From an uncultured Lewinella sp. (GTDB taxonomy: Bacteria; Bacteroidota; Bacteroidia; Chitinophagales; Saprospiraceae), in assembly GCA_937873655.1 (NCBI GenBank), contig CALMYQ010000223.1, forward strand, positions 1 through 64,000: a stretch of 64,000 nt of DNA. Reading direction: 5' to 3'. The notes under the pieces are model-generated. The model did not search any database. It was not told the origin of the DNA and saw only the letters and a list, made by a program, of their open reading frames with translations. The position numbers were made by a program, and so were the translations under genes. Positions 42,555 to 51,151 of the stretch are shown in pieces; position 1 is the stretch's first letter, and each line of letters opens with the position of its first letter.

Positions 42555-43334
42555 TCACTGCGCCGGGTATTCCAGGATCGAGATTTTCCGGAAATCGATC
42601 GGTGCGCTGTTGGATTGCAGGGAAATAAACCCCGACCGGACGGCATCGTCGCCGTTCACAATGAAGGTTTTTCCGGGATCATGGTCGGGGCGGTAGCGCG
42701 GATTCTCAAATTCCAGGATCACCTCTCCATTGACAATATGCTGAATCCTGCCGCCGCGCACATCGATTTCCAGGGTCACCCACTGATCTCCGTGGAAGGT
42801 CCGCTTTACGGTAGCCGGCGTGCAATAGGATTCGTTGGGCCTGCCGTTGAGCTCTACCGTTGTTCCGGAAGCGCAGATCTCCCCGACCGGCCGTTCGTCC
42901 TTGCCGTTGCCGCCGTGCAGGTTGTATTCCAGGCACACCGGGAAAGGCTGGTCGACGCCCATGGTGCGCGGGTCCTGACAATGATACTGGATCCCGCTGT
43001 CGCGATACCCCCAGGAAGGCCCGCCCGGCGCCGTTTCGCCTACAAACCGGTATTCGACCTTCAACCGGTAATTGGTAAAGCGTTTATCGAAATACAAGGC
43101 GCCGAATTTGTTGTCGAAGCTCCCATATTGATCATAACGCACGCTCAGAATGCCGTTTTCCACCCGGAAGGTATTGCCGTAATTCTCACCGAGCGGGTAC
43201 CCCGCAACCTTGGGCAGCCACCCATCGAGGTTTTTACCGTTGAACAGGTCGACCCACTTCCCATCGGTAAGGGACCGCTGCGTGTTACAGGACAGGATGG
43301 CGAGCAAGGTCAGGAGGAGAAGATATTTGGACAT
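42555..43334 (-). CDS. DUF1080 (3-keto-disaccharide hydrolase-like) lipoprotein
   Basis: 259 residues from ATG 43334, chosen because it gives a short lipoprotein signal with lipobox LAILSC (Cys16). DUF1080 jelly-roll motifs: DLFNGKNLDGWLPK near 28-41, YRFVGETAPGGPSWGYRDSGIQYH mid-protein (in segments), and FISLQSNSAPIDFRKISI at the end. Characterised relatives hydrolyse 3-keto-glycosides. Next to a GH13 amylase, which fits a glycan-processing role, though the substrate is unknown. Confidence 0.85.
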   Translation of the reverse strand: MSKYLLLLTLLAILSCNTQRSLTDGKWVDLFNGKNLDGWLPKVAGYPLGENYGNTFRVENGILSVRYDQYGSFDNKFGALYFDKRFTNYRLKVEYRFVGETAPGGPSWGYRDSGIQYHCQDPRTMGVDQPFPVCLEYNLHGGNGKDERPVGEICASGTTVELNGRPNESYCTPATVKRTFHGDQWVTLEIDVRGGRIQHIVNGEVILEFENPRYRPDHDPGKTFIVNGDDAVRSGFISLQSNSAPIDFRKISILEYPAQ

Positions 43335-43435
43335 GGCTGGTTTATTGATTTGGTGATTTGCCGCCTTCACTCTTGGGAGCTACGGCCGCCGGAGGTTAAT
43401 TTGGTCAGTTCCTCAATTCCTCAGTTCCTCAATAT

Positions 43436-43472
43436 AAAAAAGCGCCGGACAGATCCAAAAACCCGCCCGGCG
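43436..43472 (-). terminator. rho-independent terminator of the GH13 gene
   Basis: On the minus strand, CGCCGG (43472-43467) pairs with CCGGCG (43448-43443), followed by a T-run (43441-43436). It begins 8 bp after the GH13 stop codon. Just beyond are short CAGTTCCTCAATTCCT repeats (about 43405-43433). Confidence 0.7.
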
Positions 43473-43480
43473 AAGTCGAT

Positions 43481-44962
43481 CTATTTATTGGAAAAGACCA
43501 GATAATCCCAGGCGTTCAGGCTGAGGGACATGCCGTCGGTCAGTTCTTTCGGTTCGTTGGTGAACACGTTGGTATAGGTTCCGGCAAAGTTGCTGCCGGT
43601 CAATTTGAGGTCCTGCTTCTTAGCGGACAGGTTGATGACAACAACCGCCTTGTCGCCGTCCTTTTCGCGGATGAAGGCATAGATATTCTCATCATTGCCT
43701 GTCGGGATCTTGACGAGCGGGCCGCCTTCGGTTCCGTTCCAAAGGCCTTTGTTGCGGTCCTTCAGGTCGAAAAGGGTTTTATAAAAGCCGGCATATTGGT
43801 AGTCGCCCCAGGGGATGGAATCCTTGGTGAAGAAGGCCAGTTGTTTGTCCATGGCGGATTCCTGACCGGAATAGATCAGGGGCATGCCGTCGAAAGTGGA
43901 AACGAGGACGGCGAACGCCTTATGCCCGTCGCCCATGCGCTGGAACTCGGTGCCCGACCAGGAATTCTCGTCGTGGTTGGATGTGAATTCCATGAAATAG
44001 CCTTTGGTATATTCCTTTGCCTTTTCAGCCAGGAGCCGGTCGATGTCCAGCGCGGTCTTCTTTTCGACCGGCGCCGCACCGCCGTCTGTGGCGTTGCCCT
44101 GGACGAGTTGCGGGGTTTTATCCCGGTTGGCGCCCTGGGTTTTGGCGATATCGTTCAGCAGGTGGTGCATCGACCAGGCGTAATCCATCACAAATGCGCC
44201 GTTGTTGCGGATGGCGGGCACTTCTGCTTCTGCCAGCATGAAGAGCGGCTTCATGGCATAAAGCGAATCGGAACATTCGGCCCAGAAATCCACCGGTACA
44301 TTGTGCGCCACATCCACCCGGAAGCCGTCGATACCCGTTTCGGTCACCCAGAACTGCATGGCGTCGATCATCCCCTGGCGCAGGGCGGGGTTATCGTAAT
44401 TGAAGTCGGCCACGTCTGTCCAGCCCCAGGATTTGCCGGTAGCCGGATCGATGGGATCCACCACGTTTCCGAGCGAATCCTGCGTATACCAATCCTTGTG
44501 TTCGGTGATCCAGGGGTTATCCCATCCGGAATGGTTGGGCACCCAGTCGATGATGATGTGCATGCCGGCGTTGTGAATGGCCACAACCAGGTGTTTGAAT
44601 TCCTCCATGGTCCCGAAATCCGGGTTGACGGCGTAATAATCGGCCACCGCGTAGGGGCTGCCCAGATCGCCTTTCCGGTTCTTGACGCTGACCGGATGGA
44701 TGGGCATGAACCAGAGGATATCGACGCCCATTTCCCTGAGGCGCGGGATATGCGCTTCAAAAGCCTTGAAGGTGCCTTCGGGCGTGTATTGCCGGGTATT
44801 GACCTCATAGATGACCGAATTCTTGTGCCAGTCGGGAACCCTCGGTTTTTCAAAGGTTACGGGCGGCTCAGCGATCTCGGCCGGCTTGTTTTTGCAAGCG
44901 GTGCTGAACAGGGCGAGGGAGGTCAGGAGGAGCCCCCAGGCCAGGATTTGAAATTTTTTCAC
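43481..44962 (-). CDS. GH13 alpha-amylase family lipoprotein
   Basis: 493 residues. Lipobox STAC (Cys23). GH13 regions: DWVPNHSGWDNP (region I), DGFRVDVAHNVP with the catalytic nucleophile Asp, MLAEAEVP with the acid/base Glu, and FTSNHDENSW with the transition-state-stabilising Asp. The barrel is complete and a beta-sandwich C-domain ends the protein. It probably cleaves alpha-1,4-glucans at the cell surface. A perfect TAnnTTTG element lies 32 bp upstream. Confidence 0.92.
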   Translation of the reverse strand: MKKFQILAWGLLLTSLALFSTACKNKPAEIAEPPVTFEKPRVPDWHKNSVIYEVNTRQYTPEGTFKAFEAHIPRLREMGVDILWFMPIHPVSVKNRKGDLGSPYAVADYYAVNPDFGTMEEFKHLVVAIHNAGMHIIIDWVPNHSGWDNPWITEHKDWYTQDSLGNVVDPIDPATGKSWGWTDVADFNYDNPALRQGMIDAMQFWVTETGIDGFRVDVAHNVPVDFWAECSDSLYAMKPLFMLAEAEVPAIRNNGAFVMDYAWSMHHLLNDIAKTQGANRDKTPQLVQGNATDGGAAPVEKKTALDIDRLLAEKAKEYTKGYFMEFTSNHDENSWSGTEFQRMGDGHKAFAVLVSTFDGMPLIYSGQESAMDKQLAFFTKDSIPWGDYQYAGFYKTLFDLKDRNKGLWNGTEGGPLVKIPTGNDENIYAFIREKDGDKAVVVINLSAKKQDLKLTGSNFAGTYTNVFTNEPKELTDGMSLSLNAWDYLVFSNK

Positions 44963-44993
44963 GTCGCTTTAATTTTAAGTTGATGTATGCTTG

Positions 44994-45001
44994 CAAAGCT
45001 A
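44994..45001 (-). promoter_or_regulatory. TAnnTTTG promoter element for the GH13 gene
   Basis: Minus-strand TAGCTTTG exactly matches the Bacteroidota -7 consensus TAnnTTTG, 32 bp upstream of the GH13 start codon. No clear TTTG was found at the -33 position (only a TTTC-like stretch closer in). Confidence 0.4.
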
Positions 45002-45052
45002 GCTCTTTTTGGGGAAAGGCATCGGTGGGGGATTTAGCGGCTCGGCGCGACT

Positions 45053-46120
45053 TCAGAATTTGTTCTTCCGTTTGTTCTCTAGGATCTGCTTGTACATTTT
45101 GCCCATTTTCCGGTCCTTTTTCCGGCGTTCGCGCAGGGAGGTTTGGAAACGCGATTGTTCGCGCAGCATTTTCTGGTAATTTTCAAAGGCTGCCGGGTCG
45201 ATTTCGCCGTTATCCAGCGCTTCCAGGATGGCGCAGCCTTCCTCTTCGGTATGGGTGCAGTCAGAAAATCTGCATTGCCCGGCCAGTTCCGCAATCGCCT
45301 CAAAGGTGGAGTCGATGCTGTCGCTGTCGCCGGCAATGCCGATCTCGCGCATACCCGGGGTATCGATCAGGATGCCGCCGTTTTCGAGTGCGAACAGTTC
45401 GCGGTGGCTGGTGGTATGCCGCCCTTTGCTGGTGCTTTCGCTGACGGCGCTCGTTTTCAGCAATTCCTCACCGAGCAGGTTGTTCACCAGGGTGGATTTG
45501 CCGACCCCGGAGGAGCCCATGATGCAATAGGTCTTTCCCTTTTCCAGGTGTGCCCGGAGTTGGTCGTAGCCCTCGCGGGTTTCATTGCTGAGGCAAACAA
45601 TGGGGATTTTGCCGACCCGTTTTTCCAGCTGCGAGCCCAGTCGATCCAGGCTCTCCTGATCCGTCAGGTCCGTTTTGGTCAGCACGGCGATGGGTTGAAT
45701 GCCGGCAGCGTGGCAAACCGCCAGATAGCGTTCCATCCGGTTGAGGTTGAAATCGTGCCCGACTGCCTGCAGGATAAACGCCCGGTCGACGTTGGCGGCA
45801 ATGATCTGTTTTTCGCCGTGTTTGCCGACGGCCTGCCGTTCCAGCACCGTCTGCCGGGGGTACAGCTGGAGGATCAACGCAGCTCCCTGGTCATAAACGG
45901 ACAGGGCCACCCAGTCGCCGACCGCCGGAAAATCGGCGCGCGAGGCGGCTGAATACCGCAGGTTGCCGGTGACCTCGGCATCGTATTCCCCGTTTTCGGT
46001 CCTGACCACATAGCGTTCCCGGTGTTCCTGGATCACACGACCCAGTTCGGCGCCTGCCAGCCCCTGTGAATCGAAGTATTGGCCGATAGCGGGATCGTAT
46101 CCCAGGTCTTCTTTGGTCAT
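45053..46120 (-). CDS. rsgA: ribosome small-subunit-dependent GTPase A
   Basis: 355 residues. N-terminal OB domain (to about 110), then a circularly permuted GTPase: TKTD (G4) precedes GSSGVGKSTL (G1) and DTPGMREIG (G3). The C-terminal zinc-binding segment CRFSDCTHTEEEGC is present and followed by a basic helical tail (RERRKKDRKMGKMYKQI). It acts late in 30S ribosome maturation. Complete and ordinary. Confidence 0.94.
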   Translation of the reverse strand: MTKEDLGYDPAIGQYFDSQGLAGAELGRVIQEHRERYVVRTENGEYDAEVTGNLRYSAASRADFPAVGDWVALSVYDQGAALILQLYPRQTVLERQAVGKHGEKQIIAANVDRAFILQAVGHDFNLNRMERYLAVCHAAGIQPIAVLTKTDLTDQESLDRLGSQLEKRVGKIPIVCLSNETREGYDQLRAHLEKGKTYCIMGSSGVGKSTLVNNLLGEELLKTSAVSESTSKGRHTTSHRELFALENGGILIDTPGMREIGIAGDSDSIDSTFEAIAELAGQCRFSDCTHTEEEGCAILEALDNGEIDPAAFENYQKMLREQSRFQTSLRERRKKDRKMGKMYKQILENKRKNKF

Positions 46121-46144
46121 GGCATAATTGCTGAATTCACAATC

Positions 46145-47578
46145 CTATTCATTCAAATTACGGATCAACTGATAACAAAATTGCACCACTCCCTTGAAAT
46201 TATCAACGCTGATATGTTCGTTGTTGCCATGAAAACACGACATGCAATCCGTTTCGATGCGCATAGGGTAGAACCGGTAGACATTTTCGGCGATGCCGAT
46301 GTAATGCTTGCTGTCGGTGCCGCCGCCGAGCAGGCCGGGCGCTATGGTCGTTTCCGGCATCAGTTGGAGGATGGTCTTTTCCAGAAGTTTATAGCTGTCA
46401 GACCCGGCATCTGAAACAGGCGTGGGCAGGCCGGCCTGCATGTACACCTCCACTGAGATCCTGTCGTCTTTCACTATTTTCCTGATATGATTGAGAACGT
46501 CCTCGGGGGTCTCCCCGGGCATGATCCGTGAATTGACCACAACGGACGCTTCGGTCGGTATGACATTGTCCTTGACGCCGCCGGAAATGATCGTAGGCAC
46601 CAGGGTGGTATGGGCGTTCATACCTTCCAGGATGAATTTCCCGAAGAGCCATTTATTCGCCGCCGCCATCCGGAAGCCGAAATTGTCCAGTGCAGGCGCC
46701 ACCTTTTCGATCTGGGTTTTCACCAGCGGCGCCATATGGTACGGGAAAGGATTGTTTTCCAGCCGGGTAATGGCCGCTGCAAGCGATCCGATCGTATTGT
46801 CTTTCGGCGGTTCGCTGGAATGGCCGCCGGGTGTATTGATCTTCAGCTTGTAGGACACGTAGCCCTTTTCGGCCGTATTGATGAAAGCCACCTGATTGCG
46901 GGTATGCGCCAGTTCCTTCGGTGCTATGTACCCGCCTTCGTCGAGCGCAAAGGCAACGGGCAGGTTAAGCGACCGAAGGTATTCGGCTGCCTGTTTGGCG
47001 CCCTGGTCGCCGCCGATCTCCTCGTCGTGCCCGAAGGACAGATAAATGTTCTGCCCGGGCTTAAATCCTTCCGACAGCAGCATTTCCGCCGTTTCCAGCA
47101 GGGCGATGACATTGATCTTGTCGTCGAGAGTACCGCGCCCGTATATCTTATTGTCGATGAGATCGCCCGAAAATGGCCCGGCCTCCCATTTGTCCATGGT
47201 GCTGGAGTCAACCGGTACGACGTCATAATGGCCCATCAGCACAACGCCCGGCTTTTTGGGGTCGGTTCCCGGCCAGGTATAGAACAGGGTATGGTTGAAA
47301 ATCTTCCGGTCGAGCAGCGAATCCACCAACGGGTAGGTTTCCCTGACGAATGCCTGGAATTTCCGGAATTCAGCGGTGTCGATCCGGCTGCGATCCGTGT
47401 AGGAAACCGTTTTGAAGGTCACGGCGGTCCGGAAATGGTCGATCGCCTGATCCGGAACGGATACCGGCGCCACTGCATCATACGCCGGTTGATCGGAAGA
47501 AAGGGTGAAGGTATTGAACAACAGAACAGCTGCCAGGATCAGGATCAGCAGCCCCAGGAGTTTCAGGAGTTTTTTCAT
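46145..47578 (-). CDS. M20 family zinc peptidase (carboxypeptidase-like)
   Basis: 477 residues with an N-terminal TM anchor or signal (about 5-25). M20 motifs: MGHYDVVPVD (first zinc His and catalytic Asp), YGRGTLDDK (bridging Asp), SFGHDEEIGGDQGA (catalytic and metal Glu), and a dimerisation domain in the middle. Arrangement is that of Gly-X/CPS1-type carboxypeptidases. Starts 35 bp downstream of the ankyrin gene's stop on the same strand. Confidence 0.88.
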   Translation of the reverse strand: MKKLLKLLGLLILILAAVLLFNTFTLSSDQPAYDAVAPVSVPDQAIDHFRTAVTFKTVSYTDRSRIDTAEFRKFQAFVRETYPLVDSLLDRKIFNHTLFYTWPGTDPKKPGVVLMGHYDVVPVDSSTMDKWEAGPFSGDLIDNKIYGRGTLDDKINVIALLETAEMLLSEGFKPGQNIYLSFGHDEEIGGDQGAKQAAEYLRSLNLPVAFALDEGGYIAPKELAHTRNQVAFINTAEKGYVSYKLKINTPGGHSSEPPKDNTIGSLAAAITRLENNPFPYHMAPLVKTQIEKVAPALDNFGFRMAAANKWLFGKFILEGMNAHTTLVPTIISGGVKDNVIPTEASVVVNSRIMPGETPEDVLNHIRKIVKDDRISVEVYMQAGLPTPVSDAGSDSYKLLEKTILQLMPETTIAPGLLGGGTDSKHYIGIAENVYRFYPMRIETDCMSCFHGNNEHISVDNFKGVVQFCYQLIRNLNE

Positions 47579-47613
47579 AGCGTTCGTTTCAGCAGATTAT
47601 GTGCTAAAGATAA

Positions 47614-48252
47614 TCAATCCGCCTGAAACAAGATCCTCCATTCTTCACTGTTCTCGCCGAGCAGGTCCCGGATGGTGGTCCCTTCGGCGTTGGGAGCCTC
47701 AATATCGGCGCCGGCGGCGATGAGCATCCTTGCGCAGGCCAGCTGTTGGTGCCGGTTCGGGTCGCCGCCGTGCACATAGCCGTGAATGGCCCAGAACAGG
47801 GGCGTGGAGTCGTAATCCAGGTCTTTGAGGTGGATATCGGCGCCGGCGGCGATCAGCCTGTGCACGAGGGCATCCCGTCCGGTCCAGGCCGCCCAGTGAA
47901 GGGCTGTACCGCCATGGCATCCCTGGTGCCGGATATCGGCGCCGCGGTCGAGGTAAAGCATGCCCACTTTATCGGCGTGCAGGCTGGCGGCGGCGATCAG
48001 CGGGGTATCCTTCCGCAGCTCAGATTCAAGCCCGTTCACATCGGCGCCGAATTCGAGGAAAACTTCGGCGATTTCCACACCGTCTTCATCGCTGTAATGC
48101 CCTGAAAAAACGCGGTCGCAGATCCGGTGCAGCGGGTGGCACAGGGTCGGGTTCTTGTCGTCGAATGGAATCCCCTTATTGGCCAGGGACGGGTCAGCAG
48201 ACAGGGCTGCGCGGATTCCGGCCAGGTCTTTCTTTTCTATCAGATCCATCAT
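47614..48252 (-). CDS. ankyrin-repeat protein
   Basis: 212 residues, about four to five ankyrin repeats: DTPLIAAASLHADKVGMLYLDRGAD-type units from about 85, GGTALHWAAWTGRDALVHRLIAAGAD, STPLFWAIHGYVHGG and ARMLIAAGADIEAP (short quotes; boundaries approximate). No signal peptide, so probably cytoplasmic protein-protein interaction. It follows the DUF1801 gene by 14 bp and probably shares its promoter. Confidence 0.85.
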   Translation of the reverse strand: MMDLIEKKDLAGIRAALSADPSLANKGIPFDDKNPTLCHPLHRICDRVFSGHYSDEDGVEIAEVFLEFGADVNGLESELRKDTPLIAAASLHADKVGMLYLDRGADIRHQGCHGGTALHWAAWTGRDALVHRLIAAGADIHLKDLDYDSTPLFWAIHGYVHGGDPNRHQQLACARMLIAAGADIEAPNAEGTTIRDLLGENSEEWRILFQAD

Positions 48253-48266
48253 ATATCGGGTGATTT

Positions 48267-48653
48267 TTATTCCATCAGGTCCACATAAGCCTTCAGTATG
48301 CGGATGAACTCTCCACGCTTCGCTTCAATATCGGCCATATCCCGGAAATAAACCATCCGCCGGTCCTTATAATCGCCTTCAAGGAGATCGGATTGGACCT
48401 GAACAATAGTTGCATGGTGGAAAACCAGATGAACGCGGTCGGTCGGCCGGATATGAAATGTCAACAGGTCGGCCTTATAATAGTAACTCGGCGCATTCCA
48501 TTTGATCCGTTCGCTGAAACGGGGATCTGCTTCCTTGATGATCGACCGGACAACCTCTATCGCTGCTTTCAACGGGTGATCCAGCTTCGCCATATAATCC
48601 GCTACCTGCTCGCCATCGGACGGCTTTTTCGCGCGGCCCTTTTTGGTTTCCAT
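48267..48653 (-). CDS. DUF1801 (YdhG-like) protein
   Basis: 128 residues from ATG 48653; an earlier in-frame ATG (48680) would sit within the predicted promoter. DUF1801 features: basic N-terminal METKKGRAKKP, EVVRSIIKEADPRFSERIKW, and the YYKADLLTFHIRP strand. The fold is frataxin-like and the function unknown. First gene of a pair with the ankyrin protein. Confidence 0.8.
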   Translation of the reverse strand: METKKGRAKKPSDGEQVADYMAKLDHPLKAAIEVVRSIIKEADPRFSERIKWNAPSYYYKADLLTFHIRPTDRVHLVFHHATIVQVQSDLLEGDYKDRRMVYFRDMADIEAKRGEFIRILKAYVDLME

Positions 48654-48676
48654 GGATGATGGGTATGAATTCGATC

Positions 48677-48708
48677 GCAATATAGCGCCGATTCAATTAA
48701 AAAACAAA
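48677..48708 (-). promoter_or_regulatory. candidate Bacteroidota promoter for DUF1801-ankyrin
   Basis: On the minus strand TTTG (48708-48705) and TATATTGC (48684-48677) are separated by 20 bp, close to the TTTG-N19/21-TAnnTTTG layout. The -7 element is imperfect. The predicted start would give a short leader before ATG 48653. The surrounding 48690-48735 is strongly AT-rich. Confidence 0.35.
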
Positions 48709-48737
48709 TATTTTGTATAATTTTAAATAAAAACTTT

Positions 48738-50519
48738 TTATTGCTGATTGCCGTTCAAAATATCATAGGCATTGCGGATATTGGCGTCGTTGGGATTGAG
48801 CTGCAACGACTTTTCATACATCTGCCGGGCCTCGTCCAACCGGCCGGCCTTGTGCAGCAGAATACCCAGATTGCCCAGCACAATCGCCTGATCGGGTTTG
48901 ATCCCCAGGGCCTGCTGATAGAGGGTAATGGCCTGTGCCGGGTCATCGTCGGCCAGCAGGTTGGCGTAATTGACCAGCGAATAAAAATTCTTGCCGTTGT
49001 ATTCAAGCGATTTTTTATAGGCTTCCCTGGCGCCTTGCGGGTTGTCAAGTACGCCGTGAATGACCCCTTTGAAATACCACAATTGCCAGTCGTCCGGGTA
49101 TTTTTCCAGGGCCTCGTTGCAGAGCGTCAGGGCCTTCTGGTGGTTGGCCACCCGGCTCTCTCCCGGTATGGAAGTCAGGTTCTGGATATAAGCCCTCATG
49201 CTCCTCAACGAATTGGCGTAGGCGTAATCCGTGTTCACCAGGGTATCGTCATTTTTCCAGGCGTTCACCCGGATAGAGGACATGACGAGGAATACCCCTG
49301 AAAGCAGCGCAAGACCGACGTAAGCCCCTGCCCCACCCCGGGTTTTAAGCCTGGAAAACGCCCATTGCAGCAATACGCCGACCGCCAGACAAAATCCGAA
49401 TATCGGGATGAACAGCAAGCGGTCGCCGAAGGTCGTTGCGATCCGGATCACCAGGTTGGCAGCCGGAAAAAGGGCTATCAGGAAGAAGAGCACACCGAAA
49501 CCGGCCAGGTTCTTTTTTTTCAGGGTCAGCAACCCAAAGGCCGTCAGCCCGGCATACAAGGCGACGGACACCAGCGCAAGCGGTACCGTGGAACGCCCCA
49601 CTACAAAATGCCCCAGGGAATAATCCCAGCTCAAAGGGTGCGGCCAGAAAGCGATCTGGAGATACTGCAACAGGATCCTGAACGCCATCGCCCATCGCTG
49701 CGCCGGGTCGGCAATAGCCAGCAAACTGTTGTTGTAAATATTGATATGCTCAGGCGGATTGCTGAACAAAGCCAGCCGGATGATCAGGAAAACGGCGCCG
49801 GCTGCCAGAACAGGAACAGCGGAACCGAACGCCTTCTTCAGGTCGTCATCCGTGGTGTAATAACAGCTCAAAGGGATCAGCAGGGCGAACACAAACCCGG
49901 TTTCCTTGCTGAAAAAGGACAGCACAAGGAACAACAGGCTCAACCACAACGACCGTTTGCCCGCTCCTTTCCGGTACCGGAAAAAATACAGCATCGACAA
50001 GGCGCCGAAGATGAAGCAAAGGATGTCGTCCCGCCCTTTGATATTGGCCACCGACTCCACATGCACCGGATGCACGGCAAACAGCAGCGCAACGCCGAAC
50101 GAAAGCCAGATCGAAGCTGAGGGCATCAGGTGTTTACGCAACAGTACGAACAACAGCAGGACCAGAAAAAGGTAATAAAGGATATTCATGAGGTGTTGCG
50201 GCCCCGGGTTCATCCCGAACAGGGACACCTCCAGCGCATGCGTGAACATGGTTACCGGCCTGGTCACCCCCGGCACCGTCAGTTCGTTCCTGAACGCGGC
50301 CCCGATCAGCCCGGGAAAGCCCGCCAGGCCTTTGCTCACATAGGCATTATCGACAATGATGATCTTGTCGTCAATCGCAAAATCGTACGCGACCGTTTTT
50401 ACATACATGATCAGGATAACCAGGCCGAGAACCAGGTACAATCCAGGTATCAGGTTTTTGTTCTTCGGTGTTGCTGCGGCTTTAGGCTTCGGCGCCTGCT
50501 TGTTCTTTTTACCTTTCAT
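48738..50519 (-). CDS. TMTC-like membrane protein with TPR tail
   Basis: About 593 residues from ATG 50519, which overlaps the stop of the gene before it (ATGA). Basic, Lys/Ala/Pro-rich N-terminus (1-25), then about 10-12 TM segments, with the GT-C-like loop YDFAIDDKIIIVDNAYV after TM1 and LLFAVHPVHVESVANIKGRDD, a hallmark of the TMTC/PMT-like family. The last 150 residues are TPRs (IKPDQAIVLGNLGILLHKAG, RQMYEKSLQLNPND). Eukaryotic TMTC proteins are O-mannosyltransferases. A glycosyltransferase role here is inferred. Confidence 0.8.
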   Translation of the reverse strand: MKGKKNKQAPKPKAAATPKNKNLIPGLYLVLGLVILIMYVKTVAYDFAIDDKIIIVDNAYVSKGLAGFPGLIGAAFRNELTVPGVTRPVTMFTHALEVSLFGMNPGPQHLMNILYYLFLVLLLFVLLRKHLMPSASIWLSFGVALLFAVHPVHVESVANIKGRDDILCFIFGALSMLYFFRYRKGAGKRSLWLSLLFLVLSFFSKETGFVFALLIPLSCYYTTDDDLKKAFGSAVPVLAAGAVFLIIRLALFSNPPEHINIYNNSLLAIADPAQRWAMAFRILLQYLQIAFWPHPLSWDYSLGHFVVGRSTVPLALVSVALYAGLTAFGLLTLKKKNLAGFGVLFFLIALFPAANLVIRIATTFGDRLLFIPIFGFCLAVGVLLQWAFSRLKTRGGAGAYVGLALLSGVFLVMSSIRVNAWKNDDTLVNTDYAYANSLRSMRAYIQNLTSIPGESRVANHQKALTLCNEALEKYPDDWQLWYFKGVIHGVLDNPQGAREAYKKSLEYNGKNFYSLVNYANLLADDDPAQAITLYQQALGIKPDQAIVLGNLGILLHKAGRLDEARQMYEKSLQLNPNDANIRNAYDILNGNQQ

Positions 50520-51151
50520 GACTCCCCGCCTTCCGGCTTTTTGGTAAACCACAATTTCAAATTAGCCATTGCCTTCAGGAAGGCTTTATCCTTACAATCC
50601 CGAAACGAGGCGTTTTCCGAAATATATTTATAAATAGAGGCTGAGCGTGCTTTTTTAGTTTTCCTTAAAACTGCTTCAACAGCTTCTTTGGGTCTACTTG
50701 GTTTTTCTTCACCAGATAAAATCCACCCATTTTCCCTTAACCAGGTGTAAAGTGATATCGATTCATTCCAGTTAAAGGCAAAGGTAACCCTTGGAGAATC
50801 TATCCATATCCAATTTTCGACTTCAGGTTGGATCGCAAGTGCACAAACTTGACCATCTGTCCAGCCATTCTTTAAAAGGTTGGTTTCGACAATATTCTCA
50901 ATATCTTCTTTTGTTTTATGTTCTTGTCCGCAACCTTCGAAATCAAAAACAACCATAGCATGCCGATATTGATTGCTGAATGGTCTCAAAAATTCTGCAC
51001 TCCCGGTAAAACAACCCGAATCTCTATAAGGATGTCTTTTGATATCAAAATTGAACGGTCGGGTGCCAAAAACATGAGTCAACCTTGGCAATAACCCTTG
51101 AAAAACATTTTCAATGTCCAAATCTGCTACCAAGATTATTAGATCTTTCAT
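50516..51151 (-). CDS. small acidic partner of AAA ATPase (TOPRIM/DUF4276-like), candidate defence effector
   Basis: 211 residues. The N-terminus MKDLIILVADLDIE, the strand AMVVFDFEGCG (about 65-75) and AIQPEVENWIWID (about 106-118) place acidic residues in the order seen in TOPRIM-like/DUF4276 proteins. Its ATG overlaps the AAA ATPase stop (ATGA), indicating obligatory coupling. In PARIS-like and related modules an AAA15 ATPase controls a small TOPRIM nuclease. Family placement is inference from motif layout. Base composition is lower in GC than the flanks. Confidence 0.6.
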   Translation of the reverse strand: MKDLIILVADLDIENVFQGLLPRLTHVFGTRPFNFDIKRHPYRDSGCFTGSAEFLRPFSNQYRHAMVVFDFEGCGQEHKTKEDIENIVETNLLKNGWTDGQVCALAIQPEVENWIWIDSPRVTFAFNWNESISLYTWLRENGWILSGEEKPSRPKEAVEAVLRKTKKARSASIYKYISENASFRDCKDKAFLKAMANLKLWFTKKPEGGES